Of a DNA stretch of 64,000 nucleotides, positions 9,566 through 17,468 are shown piece by piece. The number at the start of each line of letters is the position of its first letter. Position 1 is the stretch's first letter. The stretch is from Microbacterium maritypicum. GTDB taxonomy: Bacteria; Actinomycetota; Actinomycetes; Actinomycetales; Microbacteriaceae. The notes beneath the pieces were generated by a model. The model was not told the DNA's origin. It did not search any database and saw only the letters and a list, made by a program, of their open reading frames with translations. A program made the translations under genes and the position numbers. The stretch is taken from positions 186,001 to 250,000 of the forward strand of contig NZ_WAAQ01000001.1 of the NCBI RefSeq assembly GCF_008868125.1. Direction: 5' to 3'.

Positions 9566-9612
9566 GAGGACATTGTGGCAGGACCGCGGGCACCGAGCCC
9601 GGGTCCGCGCGC

Positions 9613-10200
9613 TCAGGCGGGATCGAGTCGCAGCACGTCGGGCGATTCCCCACCCGCGAGGTCGTCGGCGATGCGGAGGCTGCGCGCCAGGTCGTCGAGT
9701 GCACCGATCAGCGTGCCGAAGCGTTCCTTCTCGCTGCACACCGCCGTCAGGGTGACCAGGTGCGTTCCCGTGTCCCAGGTGTAGGTCGCGAAGGGCGGTG
9801 ACGCCGGCGAGGGCGGCATCGGGACCAGCAGCTTCTCGCCCACCCCGAGCCGGGTGGGGAACGACTCGGTGTCGTCGTAGTCCATCGGCATGGATGCACG
9901 TGCGATGCGCACGTCCGGGGTCAGCACCTGCGCGGTCGCCATCGCCACGACCAGTTCGGGCTCCGCCTTCCACGTCCACACCAGCACGCGGCCGTCCGCC
10001 CGCTTCATGAGCATCGGCGCCGCCTGGCTCATCGCCCACGCGCCGAACTTCGACCCCGGCCGCTCGGTCGCACCCACGGCCGCGTTCACCTGGCCGAGCA
10101 GCATCCGGATCGCCGCCTTGCGGTGGCGGCGCCCCTTCCAGCCGAGCGAGTCCGTCACGGGAATCCACAGCTGGGGATCGGCCTCGGCAGTCAGTCGCAT
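9613..10200 (-). CDS. Hypothetical protein, 195 aa
   Basis: I do not recognise the family. The protein is soluble, rich in Trp and Pro in its first half, with no signal peptide or membrane segment. The frame is open upstream to 10314, but ATG at 10200 is preferred: TACCGT (10207-10212) lies 6 nt before it with no Shine-Dalgarno, the leaderless pattern common here, and residues encoded further upstream are Arg/Pro-rich and look non-coding. It lies upstream of the DUF2252 gene on the same strand with a 47-nt gap. Confidence 0.72.
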   Translation of the reverse strand: MRLTAEADPQLWIPVTDSLGWKGRRHRKAAIRMLLGQVNAAVGATERPGSKFGAWAMSQAAPMLMKRADGRVLVWTWKAEPELVVAMATAQVLTPDVRIARASMPMDYDDTESFPTRLGVGEKLLVPMPPSPASPPFATYTWDTGTHLVTLTAVCSEKERFGTLIGALDDLARSLRIADDLAGGESPDVLRLDPA

Positions 10201-10325
10201 GGCTCCACGGTATCGGCTGCGCCTGGGCGATGGCCGGTACGCCTCGGCCGTGCGATCAGGCCCCTCGGGTAGAGTGGCCAGCGCCCGACCAGGGCTCTTC
10301 CTTGGCCGCCACATCGTAAGGCAGC

Positions 10326-11558
10326 ATGTCTGTGACCTCCTCCGACGATCCGATCGATCCGTCGAGCGGCTCCGCCGCCGAATCCTCGCCCCGACCGTTG
10401 AAGATCGTGATCGGCTGCGACACCTTCTCGCCCGACATCAACGGCGCCGCCCGCTTCGCCGAGCGTCTCGCCGCCGGCCTGGTGCAGCGCGGCCACGACG
10501 TGCACGTCGTGGCCCCCAACCAGGCGTATCGGCGTACGCAGCCGCACACCGAGGTGATCGAGGGCGAGCCGATGACCCTGCACCGGCTGCCGTCGCTGCG
10601 CTGGGCTCCGCACGACTGGCTGCGGTTCGTGTGGCCGTGGCGCTCGAAGCACTACGCCCGCAAGGTTCTCGACCAGGTGCAGCCGGATGTCGTGCACATC
10701 CAGTCGCACATCGTGATCGGCCGCGGACTCGCGTACATCGCGAACGAACGCGGCATCCCGGTCATCGCGACCAATCACGTGATGGCCGAGAACATCCTCG
10801 ACCACACGACGATGCCGAAGTTCATCGACGACCTGGTGCTCAAGTTCGCCTGGGCGGATGCGAAGCGCACGTTCGACATGACCCGCGCCATCACCACGCC
10901 CACGCGCCGCGCCGCCGACTTCCTCGAGAAGACCGTCGAGGTGGAGGGCGTCATCCCGGTCAGCTGCGGCATCGACCGCACGCAGTACACGCCGGTGATC
11001 GCCCCGCGCGAGAAGAACAGGATCATCTTCGTCGGCAGGCTCACCGCCGAGAAGCAGGTCGAGGTCATCCTCAAGGCGATGACGAAGCTCGACCCGGCAC
11101 TCGCCACGACGTTCGACATCGTCGGCGGCGGCGATCAGCGCAAGCAGCTGGAGCATCTGACGGCGCAGCTCGGCCTGGCCGATCGCGTCACCTTCCATGG
11201 CCGCACGAGCGATGAGGAGCTTCGCGCGCTGCTCTCGCGAGCGAGCCTGTTCGTGATCGCCTCGATCGCCGAGCTGCAGTCGATCGCGACCATGGAGGCG
11301 ATGGCCTCGGCTCTGCCGATCGTCGCCGCGGATGCCGTCGCCCTCCCGCACCTCGTGCACGACGGCGAGAACGGGTACCTGTTCGAACCCGGGAACGTCG
11401 ATGAGCTCGCCGCACGTCTGACCGACGTGCTCACTGCGGAGCCTGCGGAGTACGAGCGGATGCAGCGGGCCTCGCTCGACGGCGTCGCGATCCACGACAT
11501 CAACCGCACCCTCGACACGTTCGAGGCGCTGTACCGCGACGAGCCGCTGCCGGAGTAG
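10326..11558 (+). CDS. Glycosyltransferase, GT4 family
   Basis: A 410-residue GT-B fold glycosyltransferase. The N-terminal Rossmann part includes IVIGCDTFSPDINGAARF, with the Gly-rich acceptor-side loop, and the C-terminal part has IIFVGRLTAEKQVE and the E-x7-E nucleotide-sugar motif in AELQSIATMEAMA. It resembles actinobacterial mannosyl/glucosyltransferases of the PimB/MgtA group that use GDP-mannose or UDP-sugars, but the donor cannot be read from sequence. AAGG at 10318-10321 serves as ribosome-binding site; TAGAGT at 10270-10275 is a possible -10. A second GT4 gene follows after 6 nt, so they are an operon. Confidence 0.87.
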   Translation: MSVTSSDDPIDPSSGSAAESSPRPLKIVIGCDTFSPDINGAARFAERLAAGLVQRGHDVHVVAPNQAYRRTQPHTEVIEGEPMTLHRLPSLRWAPHDWLRFVWPWRSKHYARKVLDQVQPDVVHIQSHIVIGRGLAYIANERGIPVIATNHVMAENILDHTTMPKFIDDLVLKFAWADAKRTFDMTRAITTPTRRAADFLEKTVEVEGVIPVSCGIDRTQYTPVIAPREKNRIIFVGRLTAEKQVEVILKAMTKLDPALATTFDIVGGGDQRKQLEHLTAQLGLADRVTFHGRTSDEELRALLSRASLFVIASIAELQSIATMEAMASALPIVAADAVALPHLVHDGENGYLFEPGNVDELAARLTDVLTAEPAEYERMQRASLDGVAIHDINRTLDTFEALYRDEPLPE

Positions 11559-11564
11559 CCCGCC

Positions 11565-12788
11565 ATGCACATCGTCTTCTTCGGCGATCAGCACCTCGAC
11601 TCCCTCGGCGGAGCGCAGGTGTCGATGCGACTCCAGCGCGAGTTCCTCGAGCGCGCCGGACACACCGTCACGGTCGTCGCTCCGAAGATGCACGGGTCGC
11701 GCTCCTCGTCCGGCTCGCACGGCGGGGCGTACGTCGATCTGCCCTCGATGCCGATCACGAGCGACCGCGAGTACTCGATGAGCTGGCCGGGTCGCGCGAC
11801 CGACCGTTTCCTCGACAAGGCGATGACCCGCCGGCCGCCCGTGGAACTGGTGCATGTCCAGGCCGACTTCTGGGGCGCGTTCATCGGGCACCGCTACGCG
11901 CAGCGTCACGGCATCCCCGTCGTGCACACGATGCACAACCGGGTCGATGTCGGCATCGCGGCCGTCACTCCGCTGCATCGTCCGGTGCTCGCCGCATTGA
12001 ACATGTGGCGCGGCATCGCGATGCGCGGCGTCGCCACGAGCAGCGGTCGCGACCGGGTGCGCGGCAGCGACGGGTGGGCGTTCCTGCGCGGCCTGGCCGC
12101 CGGGGCCTCCGCCGTCACGGCGCCGTCGACGCACTTCGCCCGACGCCTCGAACAGCACGACGTCTTCCCTCACGTCGACGTGATCTGGAACGGCATCGAC
12201 GACGACCTGCGCGCGCAGACGCTGGCACAGGGCCCCGCCGAGCGTGCCCCCGGGCGTCCACGGTTCGTCTGGCTCGGTCGGATGAGCCCCGAGAAGCGGC
12301 TGCTGCCGTTCCTCGAGGCGTTCGTCGCCTCGGGGGTCGACGCCGACCTGGAGATCATCGGTGGCGGGGCCCAGCGTGCGGCCGCCGAGAAGATCGTCCG
12401 CGGACGCGACGGCGTGCACTTCGCCGGACGGCTCACCTACCCGCAGACCCTGGCGCGGATCGCCGCCGCCGACGCGCTGGTGCAGACGTCGATCGGCTTC
12501 GAGACCCAGGGGATGACCCCGTTCGAAGCCGCCACGCTGGGGACGCCGTCGGTGATCTGCGACCCCGACATCGCCGCCGAGCTGGGGGGCGGGCTCTGGG
12601 CTGTTCCTGATGCCGCCGGTGAAGACCGGCGGACCGCCGCGCTCGCCGAGACCCTGCGGCAGGCCGCATCCGACATCGCCGACGGCACGGCTCCGACGCC
12701 CCTTCCGGGGGTCGCCGAGGCGTTCCGGCAGTCATCGCGCACGGCGGCGATGGTCGAGGTCTACGAGCGGGTGCTCGCCGGCGGCTGA
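11565..12788 (+). CDS. Glycosyltransferase, GT4 family
   Basis: A 407-residue GT4 enzyme. Its N-terminal segment IVFFGDQHLDSLGGAQVSM has the LGGAQ donor/acceptor loop typical of GT4, and the C-terminal domain has FVWLGRMSPEKRL and the E-x7-E motif ETQGMTPFE. It begins 6 nt after the first GT4 gene. The pair probably acts successively on one membrane-associated glycolipid or glycan. The sugar and the product are unknown. Confidence 0.87.
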   Translation: MHIVFFGDQHLDSLGGAQVSMRLQREFLERAGHTVTVVAPKMHGSRSSSGSHGGAYVDLPSMPITSDREYSMSWPGRATDRFLDKAMTRRPPVELVHVQADFWGAFIGHRYAQRHGIPVVHTMHNRVDVGIAAVTPLHRPVLAALNMWRGIAMRGVATSSGRDRVRGSDGWAFLRGLAAGASAVTAPSTHFARRLEQHDVFPHVDVIWNGIDDDLRAQTLAQGPAERAPGRPRFVWLGRMSPEKRLLPFLEAFVASGVDADLEIIGGGAQRAAAEKIVRGRDGVHFAGRLTYPQTLARIAAADALVQTSIGFETQGMTPFEAATLGTPSVICDPDIAAELGGGLWAVPDAAGEDRRTAALAETLRQAASDIADGTAPTPLPGVAEAFRQSSRTAAMVEVYERVLAGG

Positions 12789-12817
12789 CCCGGTGGCTTC
12801 CCGGAGCGGGCGCCGGC

Positions 12818-13378
12818 TCAGTAGTACTGGTACAGGGCGATCGTGAGACCGGTGAATGCGAGCCCGATGGCACCGGCTCCGGCCACCCCGATGGCGATCC
12901 CGGCGAGCAGTCGCGCGGAGGAACGGCGCACCGCCACCAGTGCCAGCACCAGCGCCACGACGTAGGTGAAGAAGCTGAGGATGCCGATGCCGTTGTCGAG
13001 GGCGAGCATGAACTCGAACCCTCCGTCGCCGCTGTAGACCAGCGGCCGGGCGACGGCACCGAACAGGTTGACGGCGAGAGTGGCCACCGCGATCACGAAG
13101 GCCGTGACGCCGAGCGGGTTGCCCTCACGGGCCTGAGGCCGGTACGCGAGGTGACCGGGGAACAGCGGGCTCGCGGGCGGGGAGGCCGGGGAACCGGGCG
13201 CGGGCGTCGGGTACGCGGTCGGGTGTGCCGTGGGAGGAGCCGGGGCTCCGGCAGCTGGGGCGGGGTGCTGCGCGGCGGTCGAATATGGCGGAGCGGTGGG
13301 GTGCGGGACCGCCGGGTACTGCGGCGCGGCGGGCAGATGCACGGCGGGCGGAACGGGAGGCTGCTGAGGCTCGCTCAT
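12818..13378 (-). CDS. Proline-rich N-terminus plus membrane protein (DUF4190-like)
   Basis: A 186-residue protein. The first ~85 residues are a low-complexity Pro/Ala-rich cytoplasmic tail. The rest holds three or four hydrophobic segments with the layout of DUF4190-type small actinobacterial membrane proteins. The ATG at 13378 (MSEPQQPP) is chosen over the upstream GTG frame because TACGCT at 13386-13391 lies 7 nt before it. It converges on the GT4 operon. Function unknown. Confidence 0.75.
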   Translation of the reverse strand: MSEPQQPPVPPAVHLPAAPQYPAVPHPTAPPYSTAAQHPAPAAGAPAPPTAHPTAYPTPAPGSPASPPASPLFPGHLAYRPQAREGNPLGVTAFVIAVATLAVNLFGAVARPLVYSGDGGFEFMLALDNGIGILSFFTYVVALVLALVAVRRSSARLLAGIAIGVAGAGAIGLAFTGLTIALYQYY

Positions 13379-13436
13379 GACGACGAGCGTAGCCCCGGGT
13401 GCTGTGTCGTGCACGGCGACGAGCGCCGGTGCGGTC

Positions 13437-14069
13437 TCAGCTCTTGGCGCCGCTGAGGGCGAGCGTGCCCCCGAGCCCGATCATCATCACGCCGCCGGTG
13501 CCGGACAGCGTGGACATGCGGCGGGGCGAGCGGGCGAACCAGGTGCGCGCGGTTCCGGCGGCGAGGGCCCACACGCTGTCGCAGACGAGCGCGAGCGCTT
13601 GGAAGAGGAGTCCGAGCAGCAGCAGCTGGGCCCACACCGGGCCGGTCGACGGGGAGACGAACTGCGGGAGCACCGCGACGAAGAAGGCGATGGTCTTGGG
13701 ATTGGTGATCCCGACGATGAACCCCTGGCGCAACAGCCTTCCCGTCGAGGCCGGTGTGCGGTCCGCGTCCGTCGTGTGGGCATGGCGGTGGCGGATCGCC
13801 TGCACCCCGAGCCACACGAGGTACACGGCGCCGATGATCTTGATCACCGTGAACGCGACCACCGACGAGGCGACGATCGCACCGACTCCGAAGGCCACGG
13901 CGAGCACAGCGGGCACGGTGCCGAGGGCGTTGCCCACGACGCTGAGCACACCTGCGCGGCGACCGAGCGAGAGGGACCGACCGATCACGAACAGCACGCT
14001 CGGTCCGGGGATCGCGATGATCACGACGGAGGCGACGGCGAACGCGACGAGGTTGTCGAGCGGGATCAT
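13437..14069 (-). CDS. LysE family amino-acid exporter
   Basis: A 210-residue inner-membrane translocator of the LysE/RhtB family with about six hydrophobic segments. The typical N-terminal motif IPGPSVLFVIGRSL and the central GITNPKTIAFFVAVLPQF are present. Members export basic or neutral amino acids or small metabolites; the substrate is not predictable here. TATCGT (14076-14081) lies 6 nt before the ATG, with no Shine-Dalgarno. The same open frame runs far upstream to 15437, but that extension is antisense to the GlxA-type gene and is rejected. Confidence 0.9.
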   Translation of the reverse strand: MIPLDNLVAFAVASVVIIAIPGPSVLFVIGRSLSLGRRAGVLSVVGNALGTVPAVLAVAFGVGAIVASSVVAFTVIKIIGAVYLVWLGVQAIRHRHAHTTDADRTPASTGRLLRQGFIVGITNPKTIAFFVAVLPQFVSPSTGPVWAQLLLLGLLFQALALVCDSVWALAAGTARTWFARSPRRMSTLSGTGGVMMIGLGGTLALSGAKS

Positions 14070-14124
14070 GAGCCGACGATACACCGCACAGCACCCGGAG
14101 CGTCCGGGTGCTGTGCCGGGGTGA

Positions 14125-14286
14125 TCAGCGGTAGACGTGGCCCGATTCGGCCCGCTGGTCGATGTCGCGGCCGGCGACGCGCGTCCAATCGGTGGGGGTG
14201 CGTCGGTAGCCGTCGCGGCGCAGCTCGATGACGGTGGCGACGGTGGCCCACGCGGCGAGGATGAGGAGTGCGATGAGGAGTACCAT
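14125..14286 (-). CDS. Small single-pass membrane protein, 53 aa
   Basis: A short gene: ATG at 14286, stop TGA at 14125-14127. The product starts with a strongly hydrophobic helix (VLLIALLILAAWATVATVI) followed by a basic, Arg-rich cytoplasmic tail ending HVYR. TAGCGT (14294-14299) lies 7 nt before the ATG, fitting a leaderless transcript like that of several neighbours. From memory near-identical 50-55 residue proteins are common in Microbacterium, but no function is known. It lies between the LysE gene and the divergent GlxA-type regulator. Confidence 0.72.
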   Translation of the reverse strand: MVLLIALLILAAWATVATVIELRRDGYRRTPTDWTRVAGRDIDQRAESGHVYR

Positions 14287-14372
14287 GGCAGAAACGCTAC
14301 GTTCGATGTCGAACCGCCACGAGTGGCAGGATTGACTATCAACGTCAGAAAACCGCCAACGGGAGTGTGAGT

Positions 14373-15347
14373 ATGAAGACGGTCGCCTGCGTCATCCAAG
14401 ACGGATTCGCACCCTTCGAGTTCGGCGTCGCCTGCGAGGCGTTCGGCCTGGACCGCGCCGATGACGGCGTGCCGAACTTCGACTTCCGCATCGTCGCTCC
14501 CCGTGCCGGGGTCGTGACCTCGAAGATCGGCTTCTCGGTCAACGTCGAGCACGATCTGGCCTTCGCGTACGAAGCCGACCTCGTGGTGTTCTGTCCCCTT
14601 CCTCGCGAGCGGTGGGGCGACATCGACCCGCTCCTGCTCGACGTCGCCAGGCACGCGGTCGACCGCGGCGCCTGGGTGATGAGCGTCTGCAGCGGCTCGT
14701 TCATCCTCGCCGCGGCAGGAGTGCTCGACGGTCGGCGCGCCACCACGCACTGGATGTACGCGCACGTCATGGCAGAGATGTACCCGGAGATCGACATCGA
14801 CCCCGACGTGCTGTTCGTGCAGGACGGCAAGATCATCACGAGCGCGGGAACGGCCGCAGGGATCGACGCCTGCCTGCACCTGCTCCGGCAGGAGGTGGGC
14901 GCCGAGCTCACCAACCGCATCGCCCGCCGGATGGTCGTGCCGCCCCAGCGCGACGGTGGCCAGGCGCAGTTCATCGACCGTCCGATCCCGGTGGTACCGA
15001 CCGACTCGCTCGCCGCCGTCGCCGACTGGGCGGTCGCGAACCTCCGCGACGACCTCGGCGTCGACCAGCTCGCGGCCAGGGCGTTGATGTCGCCGCGCAC
15101 CTTCGCCCGCCGCTTCAAGGCCGAGTACGGTGCCACGCCCGCGGCCTGGCTCGCGCGTCAGCGCATCATCCACGCGCAGCGGATGCTGGAGCGCACCGAC
15201 CTCCCGCTCGAGCACATCGCCGACGAGTGCGGATTCGGCTCGGCGGCCGTGCTCCGGCAGAACTTCGCCAGGGTGCTCGGCCTCACACCGACGGCCTACC
15301 GCGCGCGGTTCTCCTGCGCCGAGGAGTCGGCGGTGCCCGCAGCCTGA
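14373..15347 (+). CDS. GlxA-type transcriptional regulator (DJ-1/PfpI + AraC HTH)
   Basis: A 324-residue regulator with an N-terminal DJ-1/PfpI-like domain (residues 1 to about 190; the nucleophile-elbow-like VCSGSFILAAAG is visible) and a C-terminal double-HTH AraC domain (MSPRTFARRFKAEYG, then HIADECGFGSAAVLRQNFAR). Start ATG 14373 has GGGAG at 14361-14365 seven nt upstream; GTG at 14367 would be too close. The effector is unknown; family members often control amine or quaternary-amine catabolism, but no such genes adjoin it. Confidence 0.88.
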   Translation: MKTVACVIQDGFAPFEFGVACEAFGLDRADDGVPNFDFRIVAPRAGVVTSKIGFSVNVEHDLAFAYEADLVVFCPLPRERWGDIDPLLLDVARHAVDRGAWVMSVCSGSFILAAAGVLDGRRATTHWMYAHVMAEMYPEIDIDPDVLFVQDGKIITSAGTAAGIDACLHLLRQEVGAELTNRIARRMVVPPQRDGGQAQFIDRPIPVVPTDSLAAVADWAVANLRDDLGVDQLAARALMSPRTFARRFKAEYGATPAAWLARQRIIHAQRMLERTDLPLEHIADECGFGSAAVLRQNFARVLGLTPTAYRARFSCAEESAVPAA

Positions 15348-15384
15348 GTCCGGGTCGGGTCGGACGATCCGCAGGTCGCGCCGG

Positions 15385-16086
15385 CTATTCGGTCCAGTGC
15401 GCCGGGGTCGGGAGGGTGACGTCGCGCACCTCGACACCGTCGCCGGTGACCGTGGCGACGCAGTAGAGCAGTGACTGCGTCGGGTAGCCGTGCGGACGGT
15501 TGTCGCGGATGATCGCCCGGTCGTCCTCCGGGGCCAGGGCGGTCGAGGATGCGAGCAGCGCGGTCCACTCGGCCGTCCAGTCCGCGCTGTCAGCGGTCGG
15601 CCCGAGGGCGCGGAACTCCGGCAGCCAGGCCTCGATCCGCGGGGTCGTCACATCGTCGAGGTCGTCGTGAGCGATCATGTGCGTGCCCGGATCGATGGGT
15701 GTCTCACGCAGGTCGACGCCGTCCCACGACAGCACCCTGGCGCCCTCCGGCCGCACTTCGAGCAGATTGAAGCCATGCATCGACAGCGGTGCGACGGGGG
15801 AGCGGGCGCTGACCGACTCCAGCGCGAGGGCTCCGCGCGAGACGACGTGCGTCTCGGGGAGGCCCTCCACATCCGCGCGGTTCAGCAGTACGGCGAGGCG
15901 ACGTTCGGCGGGGTTCACGGCGAGCCAGGCCCCACCGGCCCGACGGTCGCGGATCCCGATCACGCCGGGGTGCTCCTCGGGCCACCAGGCTCCGAGGGAG
16001 TCCCACGCCCGCAGCGGGTCTTCGTCCCGGACCGCGAGAAGTCGTGCGGAGCCGGCATTCTCGACATCGATCACGACCGTGCACAC
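15385..16086 (-). CDS. NRDE (TANGO2-like) family protein
   Basis: A 233-residue protein of the NRDE/TANGO2 family. The family begins with a Met-Cys-Thr sequence; here the GTG start at 16086 gives M-C-T-V-V-I-D. An N-R-D-E-like block appears as AVRDEDPLRAW. Cellular function in bacteria is not established. TAGACT (16094-16099) is 7 nt before the GTG, the leaderless arrangement, and supports this start over the upstream ATG at 16125. It diverges from coaBC. Confidence 0.82.
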   Translation of the reverse strand: MCTVVIDVENAGSARLLAVRDEDPLRAWDSLGAWWPEEHPGVIGIRDRRAGGAWLAVNPAERRLAVLLNRADVEGLPETHVVSRGALALESVSARSPVAPLSMHGFNLLEVRPEGARVLSWDGVDLRETPIDPGTHMIAHDDLDDVTTPRIEAWLPEFRALGPTADSADWTAEWTALLASSTALAPEDDRAIIRDNRPHGYPTQSLLYCVATVTGDGVEVRDVTLPTPAHWTE

Positions 16087-16154
16087 GGTGCCAAGTCTAG
16101 GTCGAGGACGCCGACGTCGGCCCACGACGGCGGATGCTGGGGCAGAATCGAGAC

Positions 16155-17468
16155 GTGAACATCGTCGTCGGAGTCACAGGCGGCATCGCCGCGTACAAGA
16201 CGGTGCACCTCGTGCGCCTGCTCACGAAGGGCGGGCACGACGTGACCGTGGTGCCCACCGAGGATGCACTGCGCTTCGTGGGTCTGCCCACGTGGGAGGC
16301 GATCAGCCGGCACCCGGTGACCACGAGCGTGCACGACGACGTGGCGAAGGTGCGGCACGTCGCCCTCGGCCAGGCCGCCGAACTCGTGATCGTCGCCCCG
16401 GCGACCGCGAACTCGATCGCGAAGATCACCGCGGGCCTCGCCGACGACCTCCTGGGAACGACGGTGCTCGCCACCGAGGCCCCGGTGCTGCTCGCCCCGG
16501 CGATGCACGCGGAGATGTGGCGGAACCGGGCGACGCAGGCGAACATCGCCACCCTGCGGGAGCGCGGGGTACATCTGGTCGGACCCGCCGACGGCGAGCT
16601 CGCCGGCGGCGACAGCGGTCCCGGCAGGATGTCGGAGCCGGAGGAGATCTTCGCCGCCGCGCAAGCGCTGCTGACTCCTGGCGACCTCGCCGGGGTGCGC
16701 GTCGTGGTCTCGGCCGGCGGCACGCGGGAACCGATCGATCCGGTGCGCTTCCTCGGCAATCGCTCCAGCGGAAGGCAGGGGGTGGCGCTCGCCGCCGAGG
16801 CCGCCGCCCGTGGGGCCGAGGTCACCCTGGTGTCGGCCCATATCTCCGGCGATGTGCTCGCCGAGGCGCGGCATCCGTCGATCCGCATCGTGCCCGTCGG
16901 CGCCGCCGCTGACCTCGCCGAGGCGATGACGCGTGAGTCCGAGGTCGCCGACGTCGTCGTGATGGCGGCGGCGGTCGCCGACTACCGACCGGTGCAGGTG
17001 TCGGAGCGCAAGCTCACGAAAGAGGGCGGCGGGGGGCCGGCCATCGAACTGATCGAGAACGAGGACATCGTGGCGGCTCTGGCCGCGGCGCGGCGACCGG
17101 GGCAGCTCGTCGTCGGCTTCGCCGCGGAGACTCCTGAGGATCAGGCCGAGATGCTCGCCCGTGCACGCGCCAAGCAGCAGCGCAAGGGTGTCGACCTCCT
17201 CGTGGTGAACGAGGTCGGGTGGGAGCGCGGCTTCGAGTCCGTCGAGAACGCGGTGCACATCCTCGGACCGGGCGGCGTGGAGGCGGGTGCGGCTTCGGGA
17301 TCCAAGCGGGCGGTCGCCGCCGCGATCTGGGATGTCATCGCGGAGGAGCGCGTGCTAAACTTGAGTCAACAACACTCAACTTTGATCCCGTCTTCCGATC
17401 CGGCAGGCGGGAGACGACCAGAAGGAGCATCTCCAGGAGGAGCGCATGACCACCCCGCAGACCGGTAA
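16155..17468 (+). CDS. coaBC: Bifunctional phosphopantothenoylcysteine decarboxylase / phosphopantothenate-cysteine ligase
   Basis: CoaBC makes 4'-phosphopantetheine for coenzyme A. The N-terminal flavin CoaC domain (to about residue 175) has GVTGGIAAYK, the catalytic-His region ending APATANSIAK and the PAMHAEMW loop. The CoaB domain follows with VSAGGTREPIDPVRFLGNRSSG. Start is GTG 16155; CAGAAT at 16143-16148 is a possible leaderless -10. The usual family end is near WDVIAEERV (about residue 400), but here no stop occurs: the frame continues ~36 codons through the HspR operator and 23 nt into clpB before TAA at 17466-17468. The tail is low-complexity and probably non-functional. Confidence 0.93.
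   Translation: MNIVVGVTGGIAAYKTVHLVRLLTKGGHDVTVVPTEDALRFVGLPTWEAISRHPVTTSVHDDVAKVRHVALGQAAELVIVAPATANSIAKITAGLADDLLGTTVLATEAPVLLAPAMHAEMWRNRATQANIATLRERGVHLVGPADGELAGGDSGPGRMSEPEEIFAAAQALLTPGDLAGVRVVVSAGGTREPIDPVRFLGNRSSGRQGVALAAEAAARGAEVTLVSAHISGDVLAEARHPSIRIVPVGAAADLAEAMTRESEVADVVVMAAAVADYRPVQVSERKLTKEGGGGPAIELIENEDIVAALAAARRPGQLVVGFAAETPEDQAEMLARARAKQQRKGVDLLVVNEVGWERGFESVENAVHILGPGGVEAGAASGSKRAVAAAIWDVIAEERVLNLSQQHSTLIPSSDPAGGRRPEGASPGGAHDHPADR
17360..17380. promoter_or_regulatory. HAIR operator (HspR-binding inverted repeat) for clpB
   Basis: CTTGAGT-N7-ACTCAAC matches the HspR-associated inverted repeat consensus CTTGAGT-N7-ACTCAAG with a single mismatch. It lies 66 bp before the clpB start and within the 3' end of the coaBC frame. 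HspR represses clpB and dnaK operons in actinobacteria and releases on heat shock; the hspR gene is not in the window. Confidence 0.9.

Noticed and set aside
13437..15437. 666-codon frame that would fuse the LysE exporter to a long N-terminal part
   Set aside because: The upstream part is antisense to the GlxA-type gene, and the LysE family start with a -10 six nt before it is at 14069.
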